Source: DATIHQ01 sp035480535 (GTDB lineage Bacteria; Chlamydiota; Chlamydiia; Chlamydiales; SM23-39). Taken from it: a stretch of DNA of 6,451 nucleotides. The first letter of the stretch is position 1, and each line of letters starts with the position of its first letter. Below, one piece after another: positions 1 through 4,942 of the stretch. The DNA lies in NCBI GenBank assembly GCA_035480535.1, contig DATIHQ010000009.1, forward strand, positions 1 through 6,451, written 5' to 3'. Under the pieces are notes generated by a model, which saw nothing but the letters and a program-made list of their open reading frames with translations, did not search any database and had not been told where the DNA came from. A program made the position numbers and the translations under genes.

Positions 1-41
1 GTTTTCAAGACAGGTGCAATCGGCCACTCTGCCACTCTTCC
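1..41 (-). tRNA. tRNA-Ser(UGA), 5' part only, cut by the window edge
   Basis: On the minus strand the gene starts at 41 with acceptor strand GGAAGAG, then TG, a D arm (GCA...TGC around AGTGGCCG-type loop sequence) and the 5' anticodon stem CCTGT with loop CTTGAAA. This puts TGA at the anticodon, which reads UCA serine codons. Only two bases of the 3' anticodon stem remain before the window ends, so the long variable arm expected of a tRNA-Ser cannot be seen. It lies 40 nt after the pheS stop codon on the same strand and may have its own promoter overlapping the end of pheS. Confidence 0.9.
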
Positions 42-55
42 AAAAATAAGGCCTA

Positions 56-85
56 ATGGTAAGACACGTACGTCGTTATTCTCAA
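56..85 (-). promoter_or_regulatory. Candidate promoter for tRNA-Ser
   Basis: On the minus strand TTGAGA (80-85, five of six matches to the sigma70 -35 box) is followed after 18 nt by TACCAT (56-61, four of six matches to the -10 box). Transcription would start near 49, about 8 nt before the tRNA. The TGA stop of pheS (84-82) lies inside the -35 box. The -10 match is moderate, so this is a proposal. Read-through from the pheS operon is the alternative. Confidence 0.35.
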
Positions 86-1125
86 GGAAATTGTTCGAGA
101 AAACGGAGATCGTTTTGCGTAAAGAGGCGTATGTCGGGAATGGAGGCGCGGAGGAGGAGGGGGCGCTCAATTCCCATGCCCCAGGCGTAGCCTGAATAGA
201 TTTCTGGATCGATGTTGGCTTTTTTTAGAACATTGGGGTGGATCATGCCTGTACCGAGGATTTCGAGCCAGCCAGTGTGCTTGCAGAGGCGGCAGCCGGC
301 GCCTTTGCAGGAGGTGCAGAGGACGTCAACTTCCATGCCGGGCTCAACGAAGGGAAAATAGCTGGGACGGAAACGGGTTTTGACTTTCTCGCCAAAGAGT
401 TTGTTCATGAATTCTTCCATCATCGAGAGAAGATCGGAAAAGGTCACGAGATGGTCGATGTAGAATCCGTCGAGTTGGTGGAAGAAGACGTGGGAGCGGG
501 CGGAGATGTCTTCATTGCGGAAAGCGCGGCCGGGAGCGATGATGCGAAGGGGGGGTGAGAGTTTTTCCATGGCGCGGGTTTGGACGTTGGTGGTGTGGGT
601 GCGGAGAAGGAGGGGGTGGCCTGGCGAGGGGTGGAGATAGAAGGTGTCTTGCATGTCGCGGGCGGGATGGTCGGGGGCAAAATTAAGCCCTTCGAAGTTG
701 TAGTAATCGGTTTCGACGTCGGGGCCGAGCTGGACGGAAAAGCCCATCCCGATGAGGATGTCGACGATTTCGTGGAGCATTTGGTTGACGGGATGGATGT
801 GGCCAAGGAATTGGCGCCTGCCGGGAAGAGTGGCGTCGAGCCATTCTTCTTGGAGACGAAGGTTGGTTTCTTGGTTTTTGAGGCGGGCGAGGCTATGCTC
901 GCAATGAGAGACGAGCTCTTCTTTGAGATCGTTGATCAGCTTGCCAAAATGGGGCCGCTCATCATGGGAGCAATTTTTAAGCTCCACCATGAGAGCCTGG
1001 ATCGCCCCCTTTTTGCCGAGGTATTTGACCTTGAGGGTTTCAAGGTCTTTTGAAGAAGAGGCCTCCTTAAGTTCCCGAATGAAGTGAGAGCGTAGCTCTC
1101 CAATTTGTTCAGGAAGAGAGGCCAT
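82..1125 (-). CDS. pheS: Phenylalanyl-tRNA synthetase alpha subunit
   Basis: Cytosolic class II synthetase subunit that, in the usual alpha2-beta2 enzyme, charges tRNA-Phe with phenylalanine. The 347 residues match the usual length. The N-terminal part (about 1-90) is the helical tRNA-binding coiled-coil region. The catalytic core follows, with motif 1 around GPDVETDYYNFEGLN (134-148), HPARDMQDTFYL (153-164), motif 2 around APGRAFRNED...SHVFFHQLDG (197-220) and motif 3 GMGIER (316-321). Residues 270-281 form a CxxC-x4-CxxC knuckle (C270, C273, C278, C281) followed by KHTGW, a putative metal site seen in a subset of bacterial PheS. The start at 1125 has AAAGG about 9 nt upstream, overlapping the rplT stop, which suggests translational coupling. 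The gene follows rplT by 12 nt. No pheT follows; a tRNA gene is next, so the beta subunit must be encoded elsewhere, as I recall for Chlamydia. Confidence 0.97.
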   Translation of the reverse strand: MASLPEQIGELRSHFIRELKEASSSKDLETLKVKYLGKKGAIQALMVELKNCSHDERPHFGKLINDLKEELVSHCEHSLARLKNQETNLRLQEEWLDATLPGRRQFLGHIHPVNQMLHEIVDILIGMGFSVQLGPDVETDYYNFEGLNFAPDHPARDMQDTFYLHPSPGHPLLLRTHTTNVQTRAMEKLSPPLRIIAPGRAFRNEDISARSHVFFHQLDGFYIDHLVTFSDLLSMMEEFMNKLFGEKVKTRFRPSYFPFVEPGMEVDVLCTSCKGAGCRLCKHTGWLEILGTGMIHPNVLKKANIDPEIYSGYAWGMGIERPLLLRASIPDIRLFTQNDLRFLEQFP

Positions 1126-1137
1126 CTACTTTAACCT

Positions 1138-1497
1138 TTAAGCAGTTAAACCTTGTCTAGCTGAGGTAACGACCGCGGTGAAGGCGTTTGGATCGCGAAT
1201 GGCGAGCTCTGCGAGAACCTTTCGGTTGAGCGCACATCCAATCCGCTGGAGCCCATTGATCAAACGGCTATAAGACATGCCATTGATCTTTGCGGCGACA
1301 CCAATGCGGGTGATCCAAAGACTGCGGAAATCGCGCTTGCGCAATTTGCGGTGCTTATAATTAAAAGCGAGCGCAGACATCAGGGCGTCTTTACTTAGCT
1401 TTAGGTGGTTTTTGCGGTCTCCATAGAAACCTTTACAGCGCTTGAGGAGCTTTTTTGTTCTTCTTCGGGCTGCAACAGCATTTGTTACTCTAACCAT
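1138..1497 (-). CDS. rplT: Large ribosomal subunit protein bL20
   Basis: Ribosomal protein L20, which binds 23S rRNA early in assembly of the 50S subunit. The 119 residues are full length for the family. Typical features are the basic N-terminal extension (VRVTNAVAARRRTKK, then KGFYGDRKNH) and the conserved stretch KHRKLRKRDFRSLWITRI followed by SYSRLINGL and NRKVLAELAI. The ATG at 1497 lies 5 nt after the rpmI stop, and its AGGAG is built into the last codons of rpmI, so the two are probably translationally coupled. In E. coli L20 represses its own operon by binding the rpmI leader. I could not identify such an RNA structure here. Confidence 0.97.
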   Translation of the reverse strand: MVRVTNAVAARRRTKKLLKRCKGFYGDRKNHLKLSKDALMSALAFNYKHRKLRKRDFRSLWITRIGVAAKINGMSYSRLINGLQRIGCALNRKVLAELAIRDPNAFTAVVTSARQGLTA

Positions 1498-1502
1498 GGG
1501 TC

Positions 1503-1697
1503 TTAAGCTCCTATCATCATTTTATACATTTTCACTTGCCCACTGTCGACGAGGCGAGCTTTCGCCAAGTGACGTTTTCTCTTGGAGCTCTTTTTTGCTA
1601 ACATATGTCGGCGTCCGGGACGGGTTCTCTTGAGCTTACCGCGTCCAGTGACTTTAAACCGGGCTTTCATCGCCTTACGGGTTTTCATCTTAGGCAC
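1503..1697 (-). CDS. rpmI: Large ribosomal subunit protein bL35, GTG start
   Basis: Small, very basic ribosomal protein L35 of 64 residues, the normal size. It begins MPKMKTRKAMKARFKVTG, as family members do, and carries the conserved GRHMLAKKSSKRKRHL-like middle (here RRHMLAKKSSKRKRHL). The start codon is GTG at 1697; GGAG lies 6 nt upstream inside the end of infC, and the gene overlaps the infC stop by 8 nt. An ATG three codons later would drop the conserved MPK start and is less likely. It sits in the standard infC-rpmI-rplT order. Confidence 0.96.
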   Translation of the reverse strand: MPKMKTRKAMKARFKVTGRGKLKRTRPGRRHMLAKKSSKRKRHLAKARLVDSGQVKMYKMMIGA

Positions 1698-2265
1698 TTT
1701 TCTCTCCGCTATTTACTGTTTTCGGCCGTTTCCCACTAGGGGCTAACACAGTTGACATTGTACGGCCCATCATTTTTGGGGGTGCCTCAACAATCGCGAT
1801 GTCGGAAAGCTCCTCACAGAATTGGCGAACGACTCTTTCGCCCAGATCTATATGGAGCATCTCGCGACCTCGAAACATAATCGAGACACGCACTTTATTG
1901 CTCTTGAGCAAAAACTCACGAGCATGTTTCACCTTGGTCTGGAAATCATGGGTGTCGATATTCGGTTTGAGTTTGATTTCCTTTACCTTAATTTGTACTT
2001 GAGCTTTCTTGCTCTCTTTTTCCTTTTTCGCCTGGTGGTATCTCAGTTTGCCGTAGTCGATGATCTTTGCGACAGGAGGCTTGGCCGTCGGGGCAATCTC
2101 TACGAGATCCAACCCTTTTTCTTCAGCTCTCGCCAGCGCTTCGCGCAATGTTAAGATTCCGAGTTGCTCGCCATCTTCCGTAATAACGCGCAGCCTATCT
2201 GCTCGAATTTCTCTATTGATTCTCAAAGGTATACCGTCCAATTTCAAAGAAGTCTGATTTGGCAT
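1690..2265 (-). CDS. infC: Translation initiation factor IF-3
   Basis: IF3 binds the 30S subunit, keeps it apart from 50S and checks start codon and initiator tRNA. The N domain starts at about residue 15 (INREIRADRLRVI...GEQLGI...LDLVEIAPTAKPPVAKIIDYGK). A lysine-rich linker (KKEKESKKAQVQIK) leads to the C domain (VKEIKLKPNIDTHDF...FRGREM) and a basic tail, giving 191 residues. The ATG at 2265 has no clear Shine-Dalgarno sequence and would overlap the preceding gene by 53 nt. TTG at 2226-2224 lies 7 nt after GGACGG and gives a protein starting just before INREIRA, which is where IF3 homology begins. That start is a good alternative, with a 14-nt overlap. E. coli infC uses the rare start AUU for autoregulation, so a non-ATG start would fit. 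The identity is certain; the start is not. Confidence 0.96.
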   Translation of the reverse strand: MPNQTSLKLDGIPLRINREIRADRLRVITEDGEQLGILTLREALARAEEKGLDLVEIAPTAKPPVAKIIDYGKLRYHQAKKEKESKKAQVQIKVKEIKLKPNIDTHDFQTKVKHAREFLLKSNKVRVSIMFRGREMLHIDLGERVVRQFCEELSDIAIVEAPPKMMGRTMSTVLAPSGKRPKTVNSGEKSA

Positions 2266-3244
2266 TAGTTTCTATCAGAAGAGCGAGAATTTTTTCAACC
2301 GATAGGGTTACAAAAAATACTTTTTCTCTTCCTCGAACCTGAGCCACTGTCCAGCTTCTACCAATCCCATCTTCGATCCGAAAATCGAGAGAAGGGGGAA
2401 AGCCCAACATATTAAGCGTTTGATCGATCGATTGCAAGAGAGAAGTTGAATCTTCTCCATCAAAACTGATTTGAATTTGCGTTTCGGCAAAATCTTCAAA
2501 CAATCCCAATTCAGGGTCGGCGCACTCATTCAAAATAGTTTTTACTTCCCCGATCTTCGACCGATTGAGCTGCTTCATCACTGCTTCATGGCATCCGCCA
2601 GAAACTTCTACAGCCCCTTCAAACAGGCGTTCTTTTAAAAACTCTACCAACCGGTTCCGAAGCTTGAGGCCCGGTTCTAACCAAATGATTTTTCCGTCCA
2701 CCTTCATCCAAAGCCCCATCCCCTCCCCTACTTTCATGTGGTGGGATTCCGCATAGTCATCGAGCTTTTTGAGAAATTCTTTTAATGCCTCTTTTGAAAA
2801 GTGGGCCGCGCCCGCCACTCTCATCCCCTCTTCTTCCATCCGTTCCACGCTCAGGAGCTTAAAAGCGGCTACTTCAGCGCTGTTAGCTGCGCAAGGGCCT
2901 ACGCACAGGTCATGAAAAGAACCCATTTGAAACACTTCGACTAACCCTTCCGCTTCTTCCAGCTCTTCCGCCCTGGCCCAATGCCCTTCCTGTTTGAGCA
3001 GCTCACCCGCGCTATAGGGGACCATTTCCAGAATCCGGATCGCCCTCTTTTCCCGGATGATCTGGCGCATTCTCTCTTCAATCAAAGAAATTGTATCGGG
3101 GTTAATAGAATGGGGAAAATGGAAATCATAGACGAACCCCGTGGAGGTTTCACCGCCCCCTAAGAGCTCGACTTCCGGAAACATTTCAAAGACCGCTGCG
3201 GCAGTCAGTTCTGCCGCTGTGCGGCGCAAAATCTGTAAATTCAA
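2213..3244 (-). CDS. Degenerate threonyl-tRNA synthetase-like protein without the full catalytic core
   Basis: The 343 residues can be aligned by eye to ThrRS, which has about 640. Residues 5-170 correspond to the N2 editing domain (LRRTAAELTAAA, GFVYDFHF, IEERM, GSFHDLCVGP, FKLLSVE, FLKKLDDYAE). Residues 186-214 match the entry to the catalytic core (WLEPGLKLRNRLVEFLKE). Residues 286-326 match the late core (LDFRIEDGIGRSWTVAQVRG, then LSVEKILALLIE at motif 3). Missing are the TGS domain, the motif 2 region with its zinc ligands, and the anticodon-binding domain. Of the four E. coli editing residues H73, H77, C182 and H186, the equivalents are R8, E12, C114 and C118. The motif 3 arginine is lysine (K318). 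It therefore cannot be a normal synthetase. The start is TTG with GGAAGAG 5 nt upstream, directly behind tRNA-Val. The 3' end runs into infC. The 343-codon frame is free of stops, which argues for a maintained protein, but a slowly decaying pseudogene is possible. Confidence 0.78.
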   Translation of the reverse strand: MNLQILRRTAAELTAAAVFEMFPEVELLGGGETSTGFVYDFHFPHSINPDTISLIEERMRQIIREKRAIRILEMVPYSAGELLKQEGHWARAEELEEAEGLVEVFQMGSFHDLCVGPCAANSAEVAAFKLLSVERMEEEGMRVAGAAHFSKEALKEFLKKLDDYAESHHMKVGEGMGLWMKVDGKIIWLEPGLKLRNRLVEFLKERLFEGAVEVSGGCHEAVMKQLNRSKIGEVKTILNECADPELGLFEDFAETQIQISFDGEDSTSLLQSIDQTLNMLGFPPSLDFRIEDGIGRSWTVAQVRGREKVFFVTLSVEKILALLIETNAKSDFFEIGRYTFENQ

Positions 3245-3249
3245 AATAT

Positions 3250-3256
3250 CTCTTCC
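3250..3256 (-). promoter_or_regulatory. Ribosome binding site deciding the TTG start of the ThrRS-like gene
   Basis: GGAAGAG on the minus strand ends 5 nt before the TTG at 3244. It lies in the 14 nt between the tRNA-Val 3' end and the coding sequence, and no ATG in this frame lies near a comparable site. The first ThrRS-like residues begin only four codons later, which supports the start. Confidence 0.6.
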
Positions 3257-3258
3257 AA

Positions 3259-3332
3259 TGGGATGTAGCTGACTCGAACAGCCGACCTCCTCGATGTCAA
3301 CGAGGCGCTCTAACCAACTGAGCTAACACCCC
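3259..3332 (-). tRNA. tRNA-Val(GAC)
   Basis: The complete cloverleaf reads on the minus strand: acceptor stem GGGGTGT/ACATCCC with one G-U pair, D arm GCTC/GAGC with loop AGTTGGTTA, anticodon stem CCTCG/CGAGG with loop TTGACAT (anticodon GAC, reading GUC and GUU valine codons), variable loop AGGTC, and T arm GGCTG/CAGCT with loop TTCGAGT. There are 73 nt plus discriminator A at 3259. The next bases are TTG, so the CCA end is not encoded and must be added by the CCA enzyme. The gene sits 41 nt behind nadB and 14 nt ahead of the ThrRS-like gene, all on one strand. Confidence 0.96.
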
Positions 3333-3348
3333 ATAGTTAATGGGAAGA

Positions 3349-3377
3349 AGAATAGCTAACGATCCATTTGAATTCAA
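3349..3377 (-). promoter_or_regulatory. Candidate promoter for tRNA-Val and the genes behind it
   Basis: TTGAAT (3372-3377, four of six matches to -35) and TATTCT (3349-3354, four of six matches to -10) are 17 nt apart on the minus strand. Transcription would start near 3342, about 10 nt before the tRNA. The nadB stop TGA lies in the -35 box, the same layout as at the tRNA-Ser gene. If real, this promoter could also drive the ThrRS-like gene and infC-rpmI-rplT-pheS, because no terminator is visible between them. Confidence 0.35.
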
Positions 3378-4915
3378 GAAACTCTATAATGACATCCTAA
3401 GGAATGTTTATTCTTCCAGGCCCCCTGGGTGATGAGCAGGGCCGTTAAGACCCCATTCCGCAGGCCGATCAAATCAGAAGTTAACGCCGCCTTCTCATAA
3501 AAAGAGTCGATTTCCCATTGCAGCTCCCGAAGCATTTTGAGCGCCCGCCGCAAGCGATCTTTATCCCGCACTAGGCCCACATAATTCCACATGGTTTGCT
3601 TGATGGTCATCCAATCTTGCCGAATCAGGGCGCCATCGACCTTTTCATGGCTCATCTGCCATTTTTCCACTGGGGGGAAATAATCGATCCGCGCGCCCCA
3701 GCTGCGGAAGAGATCCTCCGCCACGGTGTGCGCCCAGACAAGCCCTTCCAATAAAGAAGTGGAGGCTAACCTGTTCGCCCCATGCAATCCAGTGCATGAA
3801 ACCTCCCCGATCGCCCGCAATCTTCGAATGGAGGAGCGGCCCCGCAGATCGACCGCTACGCCGCCGCAGCTATAATGGGCTGCAGGCACAATGGGAACAG
3901 GCTCAGCGGCCAAATCAAATCCTTTCTCTTTGCAATGAGCCACGATCGCAGGAAAGCGCTCCTCAAGCCATTTTTTATCGCGCGAGGTGATATCGAGCCA
4001 AAGATAATTGGCCGATGATTGCACCATTTCAGAGAAAATCGCCCGCGAAACGACATCGCGCGGCGCCAATTCGCCCCGCTCATGATATTTGTGCATGAAG
4101 GGCTTCATCTGCGCATTGAGAAGGCGCGCCCCTTCGCCTCGAAGCGCCTCGGACAAAAGGAAGCGCCGCTCCCCAGAGACATAAAGAGCTGTGGGATGGA
4201 ATTGGACAAATTCCATATTCATGATCCTTGCCCCGGCGCGATAGGCCATCGCAATCCCATCGCCCCGCGCATCCATCGGATTGGTCGTGTGGAGAAACAC
4301 TTCTCCAAGTCCGCCGGTGGCCAAAACGGTTTCTTTGGCAAAGATCAACTCGATCTGCCCCCCATGAAATGCATAGGCGCCTACACAAGTGGAGGGCAAA
4401 TAGATATCCGTAATCTTTTTCGAATGGTGAGAGAGTGTGATGAGATCGACCGCGAGCGAGCCATTTCGAATCTCAATATTGGGCCTTTTTGCAATCTGCG
4501 CCAAAAGCGCCTGCATAATGGCCTTTCCCGTTTGATCTTTGTGATGCAAAATCCGCGGCGTCGAATGAGCTCCCTCTTCCGTCAATGAAAGCGTCCCATC
4601 TTCCTTTCGATCAAAAGGGACATCGGCCTCATCCAACAAGATTTTGCGCACCAGCTCAGGCCCCAGCTTCACCAGCTGATTCACCGCCTCAGGATTGCAA
4701 AGGCCGGCCCCCGCCTCCAAAATATCCTTAGCCAACAGCGTTTCCGAGTCCCCTTCTCCGCTATAGACAATCCCCCCCTGCGCCCAAGCCGAATTGGAAT
4801 CGCCCGCCGCCAACACAACGACATCGAGATCTCGTTTTGCCAACTCTAAAGCCAGACAGGCTCCGGCAATGCCGCAGCCAATCACCAGAACATCGCATTT
4901 TCTCATGAGACCCAT
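3374..4915 (-). CDS. nadB: L-aspartate oxidase (quinolinate synthase B)
   Basis: FAD-dependent cytosolic enzyme that oxidises L-aspartate to iminoaspartate, which quinolinate synthase NadA converts to quinolinate for NAD synthesis. The FAD dinucleotide motif GCGIAG (13-18) opens the protein, followed by SAWAQGGI (42-49). Residues known to matter in E. coli NadB appear conserved: the Glu of EEGAHS (114) with RILHHKDQTG, the His of FVQFHPTALY, the Arg of APRDVVSRAI, the His of PAAHYSCGGV and the Arg of LHGANRLASTSLLE. The last motif, together with the C-terminal helical region, favours NadB over succinate dehydrogenase or fumarate reductase subunits. The 513 residues are somewhat short for the family (about 540), mostly at the C-terminus, where the usual SRGxHY motif reads SLGCHY and the tail ends at once. 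ATG 4915 has GAGG 8 nt upstream and follows the sulfite-oxidase-like gene by 27 nt, so the two are probably co-transcribed. nadA and nadC are not in the window. Confidence 0.95.
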   Translation of the reverse strand: MGLMRKCDVLVIGCGIAGACLALELAKRDLDVVVLAAGDSNSAWAQGGIVYSGEGDSETLLAKDILEAGAGLCNPEAVNQLVKLGPELVRKILLDEADVPFDRKEDGTLSLTEEGAHSTPRILHHKDQTGKAIMQALLAQIAKRPNIEIRNGSLAVDLITLSHHSKKITDIYLPSTCVGAYAFHGGQIELIFAKETVLATGGLGEVFLHTTNPMDARGDGIAMAYRAGARIMNMEFVQFHPTALYVSGERRFLLSEALRGEGARLLNAQMKPFMHKYHERGELAPRDVVSRAIFSEMVQSSANYLWLDITSRDKKWLEERFPAIVAHCKEKGFDLAAEPVPIVPAAHYSCGGVAVDLRGRSSIRRLRAIGEVSCTGLHGANRLASTSLLEGLVWAHTVAEDLFRSWGARIDYFPPVEKWQMSHEKVDGALIRQDWMTIKQTMWNYVGLVRDKDRLRRALKMLRELQWEIDSFYEKAALTSDLIGLRNGVLTALLITQGAWKNKHSLGCHYRVS

Positions 4916-4932
4916 CAGTATAGCCTCATGAG
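4902..4932 (-). promoter_or_regulatory. Possible hairpin over the nadB ribosome binding site and start
   Basis: The octamer CTCATGAG, itself a palindrome, occurs twice (4925-4932 and 4902-4909), 15 nt apart. In the mRNA the two copies can pair as an 8-bp stem. The GAGG Shine-Dalgarno lies at the 3' edge of the first arm, the ATG in the loop and codons 3-5 in the second arm. Such a stem could limit initiation at nadB. The pairing is seen in the sequence; a regulatory role is inference. Confidence 0.3.
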
Positions 4933-4942
4933 TGGGATTTTT

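Noticed and set aside
66..73. ACGTACGT palindrome between pheS and tRNA-Ser
   Set aside because: A single short palindrome that does not extend further and has no second copy; too weak to call an operator.
580..1053. 157-codon open frame on the plus strand
   Set aside because: It lies entirely antisense to pheS, whose motifs are all present, and its sequence resembles no family; it is a shadow of pheS codon usage.
4080..4388. 102-codon open frame on the minus strand in another frame
   Set aside because: Out-of-frame reading inside nadB, whose own frame carries the conserved FVQFHPTALY motif here.
4019..4588. 189-codon open frame on the plus strand
   Set aside because: Antisense to well conserved nadB motifs, with no ribosome binding site and no recognisable domain.
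3374..4915. Succinate dehydrogenase or fumarate reductase flavoprotein
   Set aside because: It shares the FAD fold, but the GANRLASTSLLE motif, the spacing of the active-site motifs and the lack of neighbouring sdh or frd subunits favour NadB.
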